NCBI GenBank assembly: GCA_949297275.1
Contig: CASFQR010000006.1
Span: forward strand, 1-50,885
Direction of reading: 5' to 3'
Origin: an uncultured bacterium
GTDB lineage: Bacteria > Bacillota_I > Bacilli_A > RFN20 > CAG-826
Length of the DNA: 50,885 nucleotides
Position numbers and translations under genes: made by a program. The notes under the pieces were generated by a model. That model searched no databases. It was not told the origin of the DNA and was given only the letters and a program-made list of their open reading frames with translations. How positions within the stretch are numbered: the first letter of the stretch is position 1; every line of letters begins with the position of its first letter. Shown here in pieces: positions 9,361-16,009 of the stretch.

Positions 9361-10355
9361 CCAATCAACGCATCTAAATCTTTTAATAGTAGCGGTAATT
9401 CATCTAAAGTAGTTAGACGAGCTCCGACAGCATTTTCGTGCCCACCCCCGCGATATAAACTAGCGACTTCAATTAGAGAAATCCCGCTTGAGCGAATGCT
9501 CACGCGATAATTTTGACTCTTAGGATTATAACTGACACTTAGCCATATTGGTAAACCATCGATAAATTCAAATAAATCTAAATAATCTTTTGCTAATTCA
9601 GGCGGGAGATGTAGCTTATTTAATTCTTCCATCGTTAAAATATAATAACCTACACCTTTAGGTGTAAATTGCATGTGATCAAGAATATATTTTTTGATAT
9701 AAAATTCGTTGTGATTTTTATTATACATTTCTTGATAAGCTTGATAGATATCAACTTCACCTTGACTAATTAATAGTGATAAAGTGAAGGTTAAATCATT
9801 TACTCCGCTATATAGATAGCGATTCGTATCACCAATAATACCTTTAAAAAACATTTCTAAGCTTGCTTTTGGCATGCTAAATTCTTTACCCATTTTTAGT
9901 AAAACCGCCATTACTAGTTCACTCGCGGACGCTAAATTTTCATCAATGATTTGGATGTCACCAAAATTTAATTTATCAACAATGTGGTGGTGGTCAATTT
10001 TAATCAGATAAGCCGTTTGTTTATAGCGTTCATCCGAGATGCGTTTTTCACTAGCGGTATCAACGATGATGCTTAAAGTATTTTTATCAAATAAATCATC
10101 CGAAATTTCTTGTGTCAAGGGGAAACATTGTCCCATTAAAGTTACATGATTTTCACCGACATAATAAATTTCTTTTTGAGGAAAATTAGCCTTCAGCCAA
10201 TAATATAAACCCATCTGTGAACCCATCGCATCATAGTCAGGGAGAATATGGCGAAATAAAATGATGCGAGGATAATTTTGAATTTGTTCTAAAACTTTCT
10301 TAATTTCCTCATTAAATTTATCAGTATATTTATTGATAATCACATCAATATCCAT
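9357..10355 (-). CDS. nrnA: DHH/DHHA1 phosphoesterase, NrnA-like nanoRNase/pAp phosphatase
   Basis: Protein of 332 residues with the DHH phosphoesterase motifs: H36-x3-D40-x-D42, D99 in VDTAS, D121-H122-H123 and an Asp in GDTNR near 194; the C-terminal DHHA1 domain has GGGHENAVGA near residues 304-313. NrnA enzymes degrade nanoRNA (2-5 nucleotides) and dephosphorylate 3'-phosphoadenosine 5'-phosphate in the cytoplasm. The nrnA-dnaE adjacency is also found in Bacillus subtilis and supports the assignment over c-di-AMP phosphodiesterase relatives, which carry extra N-terminal membrane and GGDEF domains missing here. It starts two bases after the stop of the DtxR-type regulator and overlaps dnaE by 4 bases. 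Confidence 0.88.
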   Translation of the reverse strand: MDIDVIINKYTDKFNEEIKKVLEQIQNYPRIILFRHILPDYDAMGSQMGLYYWLKANFPQKEIYYVGENHVTLMGQCFPLTQEISDDLFDKNTLSIIVDTASEKRISDERYKQTAYLIKIDHHHIVDKLNFGDIQIIDENLASASELVMAVLLKMGKEFSMPKASLEMFFKGIIGDTNRYLYSGVNDLTFTLSLLISQGEVDIYQAYQEMYNKNHNEFYIKKYILDHMQFTPKGVGYYILTMEELNKLHLPPELAKDYLDLFEFIDGLPIWLSVSYNPKSQNYRVSIRSSGISLIEVASLYRGGGHENAVGARLTTLDELPLLLKDLDALIG

Positions 10356-10357
10356 TT

Positions 10358-10732
10358 TTAAATCCCGTTTCTTTCTAAATATTCTTTAATTTTATTCAAT
10401 GTTTCTTCGCTAATAACATGTTCGATTTTGCAGCAATCAATTTCAGCAACTGCATTATCAACGCCTAAAGAAATTAAAAAATCTTTAATCGTTAAATGGC
10501 GATCATAAACTTTTAAAGCAATTTTTTTGCCTTTGCTCGTCAATAATAAACTCCCATCTTTTAAGCGTTTAACATATTTTAAATCGAGAAGCTCTTTCAT
10601 CTCTTTGGTAACCGCCGCGCGCGAAACATTTAACCTTTCAGCAATCTTAGTCGCGTGCACACTTTGATCTTCACTAGATAAAATTAATATCATCTCAAGA
10701 TAATCTTCAATCGCTTTTGTAACTTTATTCAT
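10358..10732 (-). CDS. DtxR-family metal-dependent transcriptional repressor, probably iron-sensing
   Basis: Small DtxR/MntR-type regulator of 124 residues: winged-helix DNA-binding domain (1-63, recognition region RLNVSRAAVTKEMKELLDL) and a metal-dependent dimer domain, without the SH3-like third domain of DtxR itself. Candidate metal ligands are D10, E13, H79, C101, E104 and H105. The residue at the position of MntR Glu99 is Cys, as in DtxR/IdeR (Cys102), which favours iron over manganese; this is inference from one residue plus context. It is divergent from feoAB, whose promoter carries two operator-like repeats. It is also first in the replication-gene operon, so metal status might touch nrnA-dnaE-polA expression. 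No clear ribosome binding site precedes the ATG. Confidence 0.88.
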   Translation of the reverse strand: MNKVTKAIEDYLEMILILSSEDQSVHATKIAERLNVSRAAVTKEMKELLDLKYVKRLKDGSLLLTSKGKKIALKVYDRHLTIKDFLISLGVDNAVAEIDCCKIEHVISEETLNKIKEYLERNGI

Positions 10733-10741
10733 CTTTTTAAC

Positions 10742-10768
10742 TTTATACTACTAGCGATATTTTTTCAA
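10742..10768 (-). promoter_or_regulatory. Candidate promoter of the DtxR-type regulator operon
   Basis: On the - strand TTGAAA (10768-10763) and TATAAA (10747-10742) are spaced 15 bases, shorter than ideal. Transcription would begin only a few bases before the ATG at 10732, which lacks a Shine-Dalgarno sequence, so the transcript could be leaderless. The spacing makes this tentative. Confidence 0.35.
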
Positions 10769-11002
10769 TAAGTATTAAGCATAGCTTAAAAGTAGCATAG
10801 CTCTTTATTTAATTTTATGAGGTTTTTAACAATAAAATTATTAAATCTTTGCTTAAATTTTTCTAATATATTTTTCTATTCCTATCAAGATCTTTATTTA
10901 AAGATAAATTAAGTTATTTTGATTAAAATAGTGGGGTTTTAAATCGTTTTTCTCGCAATTAAGCATTATTTTTTATTTTTTAAGTTGATTAAATATATAA
11001 AA

Positions 11003-11022
11003 TAATTAACTTTGGTTAACAA
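11003..11022 (+). promoter_or_regulatory. feo operator 1 (DtxR-type candidate site)
   Basis: The core is ATTAAC-TTTG-GTTAAC, an interrupted dyad. It lies about 15 bases upstream of the feoA -35 hexamer. Its 20-base stretch matches the reverse complement of operator 2 at 19 positions, sharing TTAACTTTGGTTAACAA. The divergent DtxR-type regulator is the likely ligand; this is inferred from position and symmetry. Confidence 0.65.
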
Positions 11023-11037
11023 TTTTTTATTTTTATC

Positions 11038-11065
11038 TTGCATTAATTTTTTTCGGGTTCATAAT
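11038..11065 (+). promoter_or_regulatory. feoA promoter
   Basis: TTGCAT (11038-11043) and CATAAT (11060-11065) are separated by 16 bases and sit between the two operator copies. Transcription would start about 11072, inside or beside operator 2. This gives a simple repression geometry. Confidence 0.6.
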
Positions 11066-11072
11066 AATTGTG

Positions 11073-11092
11073 TTGTTAACCAAAGTTAACTA
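11073..11092 (-). promoter_or_regulatory. feo operator 2 (DtxR-type candidate site)
   Basis: GTTAAC-CAAA-GTTAAC at 11075-11090 is the inverted copy of operator 1, 70 bases away, and covers the predicted transcription start of feoA. Binding here would block transcription initiation. The two copies differ at one of 20 positions. Confidence 0.68.
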
Positions 11093-11107
11093 AAAGAAAG
11101 GTGTTAT

Positions 11108-11368
11108 ATGAAAAGGAAAAATTTAACTAGTGGCGAGGTGGGTTTACTTTCCGATTTAAAACGAGGACAAAAATGTGAAGTGATCAAAATTAATGTTCTC
11201 GACAAAGCCCTGCGCCGCAGAATTCTTGATATGGGCGTCACAAAAGGAGCAACTATTGAAATTAAAAAAATTGCTCCATTAGGCGACCCGGTCGATGTTT
11301 ATTTACGAGGCTATGAACTTTGTTTAAGAAGAAAAGATATGGCCTTAATAGAAGTGAGGTGTTTATAG
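11108..11368 (+). CDS. feoA: Ferrous iron transport protein A
   Basis: Small SH3-like cytosolic protein of 86 residues that partners FeoB. The typical FeoA core is visible: a glycine-rich entry around LKRGQKCEVIKI, then LRRRILDMGVTKGATIEIKKIAPLGDP and the closing YELCLRRKDMALIEV. A GAAAGG ribosome binding site lies seven bases upstream. feoB starts on the last base of its stop codon, so the two are translationally coupled. Expression is likely iron-repressed through the paired operators in front of it. Confidence 0.93.
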   Translation: MKRKNLTSGEVGLLSDLKRGQKCEVIKINVLDKALRRRILDMGVTKGATIEIKKIAPLGDPVDVYLRGYELCLRRKDMALIEVRCL

Positions 11369-13458
11369 TGGCAGTCATTGGTCTAGTTGGTAATCAAAAC
11401 TCGGGTAAAACAACTTTGTTTAATGCCTTAACAGGGGCGAATCAAAAAGTTGGTAACTGGCCGGGCGTTACGATTGAACGCAAAGAGGGTAAATTAAAAA
11501 AATGCGATGATACGATTGTCGATTTACCAGGTATTTATTCTTTATCTCCTTACTCATTAGAAGAAGGTGTCTCGCGTTCATTTGTTTTAAATGATTATCC
11601 TAATTTAATTATTAATATTGTCGATGCAACTTCGTTAGAAAGAAGCTTATATTTAACGACACAACTTCTGGAGTTAGATTCAGATGTCATTGTTGCTTTA
11701 AATATGAGCGACATTTTAAAGAAAGAAAACATTTTAATCGATGAAAAGAAATTATCGGATTTATTAGGGGTTACCGTCATTAAAATTTCGGCAAAAACTG
11801 GTGAAGGTATTACGCATTTAATTGAGACTATTAAAGAAGGGAAATATTTAAAGAAAAAGAAATTTACTAAATTTTTCCCTCCGAAAGTCGAAAATATTGT
11901 CGCCGAAATTTCATCAACTATTAAAGATGATGATAATCGACGCTTTAAAGCGCTGAAAATTTTAGAAAATGATCCGAATTTTTCGACTAAATTACCGATT
12001 GAAACTTTAGGTAAAATTAAAGAATTAGAAAACGAATATCAAACGGATCAAGAAGAATTAGTCGTCTCTTTAAGATATAGTTATATTGAAGAAATTAAAA
12101 AGGAAACCGTTGTCGATAATCGCCGAATAGAGAATAAAGTATCGTTAAGCGATAAATTAGACAAAGTCTTTTTAAATAAATACGCGGCGATTCCTATTTT
12201 CTTAGTAATAATGCTTTTAATTTATTTATTAAGTGTCGGGATTGTCGGTGGCTTAACGGTCAATTTTGTCGACGCTTTATTTAATGGTTCAGAAGAACTT
12301 GAACTCAATCTTTTTGGGGTTGGTTCTTTAAGTTGGACCGTTCCTTTTGCTATTGATGGTCTAGGACCGCTATTAAGTAATTGGCTAAGTGGTTTAGGGG
12401 CAAGTGATTGGGCAACTAGTTTAGTAAGTGATGGGATAGTAGCTGGTGTAGGCGCTGTTTGTAATTTCATTCCCCAAATTATGATTATGTTCCTATGCTT
12501 ATCGCTTTTAGAAACAAGCGGTTATATGTCACGAATTGCTTTCTTCTTAGACCGCGTCTTCCATAACTTTGGTTTAAGTGGTAAATCTTTAATTCCCTTT
12601 ATTGTTGGGGTTGGCTGTTCCGTCCCAGGCATTATGTCAACGCGCACAATCGAAGATAAAAAAGAACGCGAATTAACTGCAGTTTTAACGCCATTTATGC
12701 CTTGCTCAGCTAAATTACCAATCATTTCGATCTTTGCGACTTTCTTTTTCCCAACGGTTGGTTGGCTAGTCTCATTTAGTTTCTATTTATTAGCAGTGGT
12801 TGTAATTTTAGTTAGTGGCATCATCATTAAAAAAGTCATTTATAAAAATCAATCCCACATGACATTTATTAGTGAATTGCCAGAATATAAAGCCCCAATC
12901 TTCTCCTATGTCATGCGCGATGTTGGCGATAAAACTTGGGCCTTTATTAAACGGGCTGGTACCATCATTTTACTATGCTCGGTGGTTGTATGGTGGTTAT
13001 CGAGCTTTACCTGGGATTATCGTTATGTTGGTACGGTCTTAGCTGATGGCACTGAAATTACAATTGATCAATCGATGTTAGCGGGTATAGGAAATGCTTT
13101 TGCTTGGATTTTCTATCCGATGTTAGGAATGAATTGGTCATGGGCCGCTAGTGTCAGTGCGATACAAGGTTTAGTCGCTAAGGAACAAGTCGTTGGCTCT
13201 TTAGCAACAATCGCCCATGTTAGTGAAGAAGCCGAATTAATCTTTAATTCTAATTTATTTAGTTTCTTTACTCCCGCTAGTGCTTACGCTTATATGACCT
13301 TTAATTTATTTAGTGCACCTTGCTTTGGGGCAATCGGCGCCATGCGCACTGAACTAGGTTCAACAAAGAAAACGCTTTATGCAATTTTATTTCAAACAGG
13401 TTTTGCCTGGTTACTGGCTAGTTTAATTGGAACGATAGGATGGTTATTTACATTATGA
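11368..13458 (+). CDS. feoB: Ferrous iron transporter FeoB
   Basis: Inner-membrane Fe(II) transporter with an N-terminal G-protein domain. I take the GTG at 11368, preceded by GAGGTG, giving 696 residues; an upstream in-frame ATG at 11320 would add residues encoded inside feoA. G1 is GNQNSGKT (8-15), the switch Thr is in PGVT (32-35), G3 is DLPG (52-55), G4 NMSD (112-115), and G5 SAKTGEGI follows near 137. A cytosolic helical segment leads into two gate-type membrane domains; the first contains the conserved Cys of VGCSVPGIMSTR, and the second has the CFGAIGAM segment. The stop overlaps the next gene as ATGA. Confidence 0.97.
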   Translation: MAVIGLVGNQNSGKTTLFNALTGANQKVGNWPGVTIERKEGKLKKCDDTIVDLPGIYSLSPYSLEEGVSRSFVLNDYPNLIINIVDATSLERSLYLTTQLLELDSDVIVALNMSDILKKENILIDEKKLSDLLGVTVIKISAKTGEGITHLIETIKEGKYLKKKKFTKFFPPKVENIVAEISSTIKDDDNRRFKALKILENDPNFSTKLPIETLGKIKELENEYQTDQEELVVSLRYSYIEEIKKETVVDNRRIENKVSLSDKLDKVFLNKYAAIPIFLVIMLLIYLLSVGIVGGLTVNFVDALFNGSEELELNLFGVGSLSWTVPFAIDGLGPLLSNWLSGLGASDWATSLVSDGIVAGVGAVCNFIPQIMIMFLCLSLLETSGYMSRIAFFLDRVFHNFGLSGKSLIPFIVGVGCSVPGIMSTRTIEDKKERELTAVLTPFMPCSAKLPIISIFATFFFPTVGWLVSFSFYLLAVVVILVSGIIIKKVIYKNQSHMTFISELPEYKAPIFSYVMRDVGDKTWAFIKRAGTIILLCSVVVWWLSSFTWDYRYVGTVLADGTEITIDQSMLAGIGNAFAWIFYPMLGMNWSWAASVSAIQGLVAKEQVVGSLATIAHVSEEAELIFNSNLFSFFTPASAYAYMTFNLFSAPCFGAIGAMRTELGSTKKTLYAILFQTGFAWLLASLIGTIGWLFTL

Positions 13459-13646
13459 GTGCAGCTGATATTATCATTTTAATTGTTGTTATCTTATTAC
13501 TCTTAACAATCATTTTCTTCCGCTTTATCTTTCCTCATCTTCGCGGCAAGAAATCATCGCATTGTGCTTCTTGCCCGGTGGGCTATGATGCAAAGATTAA
13601 AAGATCATTAAAAGAATACCGTAAATCTGAGAAAAATCATAAATAA
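13455..13646 (+). CDS. FeoB-associated Cys-rich membrane protein
   Basis: Protein of 63 residues starting at the ATG that overlaps the feoB stop (ATGA). One N-terminal membrane helix (about residues 4-27) is followed by a cytosolic basic segment with a CASCP motif. This matches the small FeoB-associated Cys-rich protein family found downstream of feoB in many Firmicutes, which may play a FeoC-like role. The role in maintaining or regulating FeoB is inferred from position and the paired cysteines. Confidence 0.82.
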   Translation: MSAADIIILIVVILLLLTIIFFRFIFPHLRGKKSSHCASCPVGYDAKIKRSLKEYRKSEKNHK

Positions 13647-13683
13647 CTTCCAGTTTCTTTGGTCAAGATTATCCTAATTGACC

Positions 13684-13717
13684 AAAAAAAGATTGGGTGA
13701 GACGCCCAATCTTTTTT
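13684..13717. terminator. Bidirectional intrinsic terminator between feo operon and hsp20
   Basis: A perfect stem pairs AAAAAAGATTGGG with CCCAATCTTTTTT around a 7-base loop. A-runs and T-runs on both sides let it work for the feo operon (+) and the convergent hsp20 gene (-). Confidence 0.88.
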
Positions 13718-13734
13718 ATTAAATCGTGAAGTGA

Positions 13735-14169
13735 TTATTTGATTTCAATATATTGTTTAGCAGGTTTCTTTTCTTCGATTTTTTTAACATTGATACTTAA
13801 GGTGCCGTTTTCTAAATTCGCGGAGATATCTTCGTTAGTGACATCTTCACCGACATAGAAGCTACGAGAATAAGAACCAGAGAAGCGTTCCTGACGGAGA
13901 TATTTTCCGTGAGAATTCTTTTCATTGTTACTATAGTTCTTTGAGGCACGGACGGTTAAATAACCATCATTAAGTTCAATTTTAATATCTTCTTTGCGGA
14001 CACTAGGAACATCGATATCGATGACATAATGATCATCATGTTCACTAATATCGGCCTTCATAATTTCCCCGCGATGCATTTCATGGGGTTCCATCAAGAA
14101 GAAGTCATCGAAGAAAGGATCGAAGAGTGAATAATCATCACGATTAGTTAAGCCATATTTTCTTACCAT
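13735..14169 (-). CDS. Small heat shock protein, Hsp20/alpha-crystallin family
   Basis: Protein of 144 residues with a central alpha-crystallin domain (about 37-130) ending in LENGTLSINVKK, and a C-terminal IEI motif (YIEIK) that in this family docks subunits into oligomers. It is an ATP-independent chaperone holding unfolding proteins. I place the start at 14169 because CCTCCT (AGGAGG on the coding strand) ends nine bases upstream; a longer frame from 14196 would begin inside the CIRCE operator. The gene stands alone with its own promoter and terminator and is almost certainly under HrcA control. Confidence 0.95.
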   Translation of the reverse strand: MVRKYGLTNRDDYSLFDPFFDDFFLMEPHEMHRGEIMKADISEHDDHYVIDIDVPSVRKEDIKIELNDGYLTVRASKNYSNNEKNSHGKYLRQERFSGSYSRSFYVGEDVTNEDISANLENGTLSINVKKIEEKKPAKQYIEIK

Positions 14170-14189
14170 AAATTTTATCCTCCTATTTT

Positions 14190-14216
14190 TTAGCACTCAG
14201 CATATCTAAGTGCTAA
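14190..14216. promoter_or_regulatory. CIRCE element 1 (HrcA operator)
   Basis: TTAGCACTC-N9-AAGTGCTAA matches the CIRCE consensus TTAGCACTC-N9-GAGTGCTAA with one mismatch. It lies between the hsp20 -10 hexamer and the ribosome binding site, so bound HrcA would block transcription. Confidence 0.92.
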
Positions 14217-14220
14217 CTAT

Positions 14221-14248
14221 ATTATAGAGCGATTTAGCAGTCTGTCAA
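14221..14248 (-). promoter_or_regulatory. hsp20 promoter
   Basis: On the - strand TTGACA (14248-14243) and TATAAT (14226-14221) are both perfect consensus hexamers, spaced 16 bases. The -35 lies in the spacer of CIRCE 2 and CIRCE 1 starts just after the -10. A strong vegetative promoter held down by repression is the expected arrangement. Confidence 0.9.
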
Positions 14249-14260
14249 TAGGAGTGCTAA
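14234..14260. promoter_or_regulatory. CIRCE element 2 (HrcA operator)
   Basis: TTAGCAGTC-N9-GAGTGCTAA differs from the CIRCE consensus at one position. Its 9-base spacer contains the -35 hexamer of the hsp20 promoter. Its start is 44 bases from that of CIRCE 1. Confidence 0.88.
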
Positions 14261-14286
14261 AAAAGTATATATACATGGTATATATA
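14260..14286 (-). terminator. Possible terminator of the small membrane protein gene
   Basis: Arms TATATATAC (14266-14274) and GTATATATA (14278-14286) flank a 3-base loop. In the - direction the hairpin is followed by CTTTTTT. The stem is AT-only and therefore weak. It separates the 14333-14746 gene from the hsp20 promoter. Confidence 0.4.
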
Positions 14287-14332
14287 AAAAAATATTTTAA
14301 AAATTCTTAACTTTTTTATTTCAAAAAATTAG

Positions 14333-14746
14333 TTATTCTTCAACTTTAATTGGCTTGCTAGAAGTAATTTCGTTTTTTAAATAAAAGATTTTTTGTTGGC
14401 GGTGACGCGCTTGCGCTCCAAAAACGGCCGCTGAAATAATCATTAAGGCGACGCCACAAAATAAACCGACTAAAAATGTAAAGAAAAAGATGCCTGATAA
14501 AATTAATTGAAAGAGCCAAAACATCGCATCATCACTTGATACTAAGGCATCATAATTATTGATATCAGTTGAGAATTTAACAAAGAAGACGACGCTACAA
14601 ACTAGCCAAGCGGCACATAATAAATATGTAATGCCAAAGATGATTGCCATCATTAAGCCGGCATTAAAAAATTTCTTGCGGCGGCTATTTATATCATTTA
14701 ATTCAATCTCGAGATATTCAATGTGATTGGTAAAGTCTTTTGTCAT
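14333..14746 (-). CDS. Small two-to-three-helix membrane protein, unknown function
   Basis: Protein of 137 residues that I do not recognise. An N-terminal amphipathic, charged stretch (about 1-26, probably coiled coil) is followed by a membrane helix around 29-55, a short polar loop rich in Asp/Ser, and a longer hydrophobic region around 72-107 that could hold one or two helices. The C-terminus is basic then acidic. There is no signal peptide cleavage site or known motif. No ribosome binding site is visible before the ATG; TACTAT on the - strand about seven bases upstream could be a -10 of a leaderless transcript. It is a single-gene unit between hsp20 and the sugar operon, with no functional hint from its neighbours. 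Confidence 0.6.
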   Translation of the reverse strand: MTKDFTNHIEYLEIELNDINSRRKKFFNAGLMMAIIFGITYLLCAAWLVCSVVFFVKFSTDINNYDALVSSDDAMFWLFQLILSGIFFFTFLVGLFCGVALMIISAAVFGAQARHRQQKIFYLKNEITSSKPIKVEE

Positions 14747-15023
14747 CGCTAAAATAGTAGCATAAATTAAACTATTTATCTAATAAAAGATGTTAGGAAA
14801 TTCATTTTCTTTTCTTAAATTATCTTCCCTTTGTATTTATTAACGATGAAATTATCGATTAAAAACATCATTTTTATTAAAAATGCTCTGTTATAAGATT
14901 CTTCTTGTGTATTATTAAAATCTTTAGGAATTAGTTTATTTTTATTTGATTAAAAAGACCTTTATTTTTAATATTTAGTTATTCGCTATTTATTTTTAAA
15001 ATAAATGTTATTAATATATTGAT

Positions 15024-16007
15024 ATGAAAATCAATAAAAAAATCTTAGATAAAATCGAACTCATCGAGGTGGAAGTCTCGGAAAATTTTGTCGTGACGCT
15101 TTCAAGCTTTGGGGCGGCAATTTATAGTATTTATTATCACCATGAATTAATGAATATTACCCCCAAAGATCTAAAAGATTTTTATTTATCAAATAAATAT
15201 TTTGGAAAAACTTTAGGGCCGACAGCCGGACGAATCGCTAAGGGGGAATTTAAGATGGATGATACTATCTATCATCTTGATAAAAATGAACACGGTATCA
15301 CCTCCTTACATGGTGGCAATCACTCCTTGAGTTTTACAAATTTCACTAGTGAAATTAAATTAGGTGAAAATGACGCTTTAATTTCTTTTAAATGTCTCCG
15401 CCACGATAAAGATGGTGGCTATCCTGGTGAAGTCAATTATGAAATTCAATATTTGTTTAATACTAATCAAGATGAAATTACGATGCGTTTTTTAGCATCG
15501 ACTAATGATAAATCGTTCGTCAATTTAGCTAATCACCTTTATTTTAATTTAGGGGAAAGTGATGCCAGTGAATTATTTTTAAAACTGCGTTCACATTATT
15601 ATATGTTAATGGATGATGATTTGATTCCTTTAAAGAAGAAGATGGTAACTAAACCATTCAATTTCATCTTTAAAAAGCCAATTAAAAAAGATATCAATAA
15701 TAGTGCGCTTAAAGGTCCAAATTTAAATGGTTATGATAATATTTTTATCATTGATTCACCAAATAAAATCCATCCCTCAATGGTCTTAGAATCACCTAAA
15801 TATAAATTAAAAATTTTTTCTGATTTAAAAGCCGCGATTATTTATTCAAATAATTATTTAGAAGATGTTGAGCTCTTAAATGGTTATAAAGATAAATTAC
15901 ATGCGGGTGTCACTGGAGAATTTATGAATCTCAAACCAGAAATCATCGATAAATTTCATCCCTATGACCATTATGTTAAATTAGTCTTTTCTAAGAAAGG
16001 TCATTAA
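15024..16007 (+). CDS. galM: Aldose 1-epimerase (galactose mutarotase family)
   Basis: Protein of 327 residues of the GalM beta-sandwich family, interconverting alpha and beta anomers of galactose/glucose in the cytoplasm. Conserved features are GPTAGRIAKG (65-74), LHGG with H96, the catalytic His in NHLYFNLG (H171), and the catalytic Glu in GVTGEFMNLKPE (E299). It is first in a tight operon with a sugar transporter and a GH2 glycosidase, which fits supply of the right anomer to downstream sugar kinases. No Shine-Dalgarno sequence precedes the ATG. The preceding 277 bases (14747-15023) are AT-rich and show no other convincing feature. Confidence 0.9.
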   Translation: MKINKKILDKIELIEVEVSENFVVTLSSFGAAIYSIYYHHELMNITPKDLKDFYLSNKYFGKTLGPTAGRIAKGEFKMDDTIYHLDKNEHGITSLHGGNHSLSFTNFTSEIKLGENDALISFKCLRHDKDGGYPGEVNYEIQYLFNTNQDEITMRFLASTNDKSFVNLANHLYFNLGESDASELFLKLRSHYYMLMDDDLIPLKKKMVTKPFNFIFKKPIKKDINNSALKGPNLNGYDNIFIIDSPNKIHPSMVLESPKYKLKIFSDLKAAIIYSNNYLEDVELLNGYKDKLHAGVTGEFMNLKPEIIDKFHPYDHYVKLVFSKKGH

Positions 16008-16009
16008 AT

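Larger units (their letters stand above)
10733..11107. other. 375-base divergent intergenic region between regulator and feo operon
   Basis: This gene-free stretch holds the candidate promoter of the regulator at its left end and the feo promoter with paired operators at its right end (from 11003). The part from about 10770 to 11000 is very AT-rich, with no open reading frame or hairpin that I could support. Confidence 0.7.

Noticed and set aside
11320-11367. Longer N-terminus for FeoB from an upstream ATG
   Set aside because: The extra residues overlap feoA and precede a GTG with a good ribosome binding site; FeoB proteins normally start close to the G1 motif.
12222-12470. Minus-strand frame opposite feoB
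   Set aside because: Lies entirely opposite a strongly conserved gene, is low-complexity and has no ribosome binding site.
14170-14196. Longer N-terminus for Hsp20
   Set aside because: It would begin in the CIRCE operator and include the AGGAGG ribosome binding site as coding sequence.
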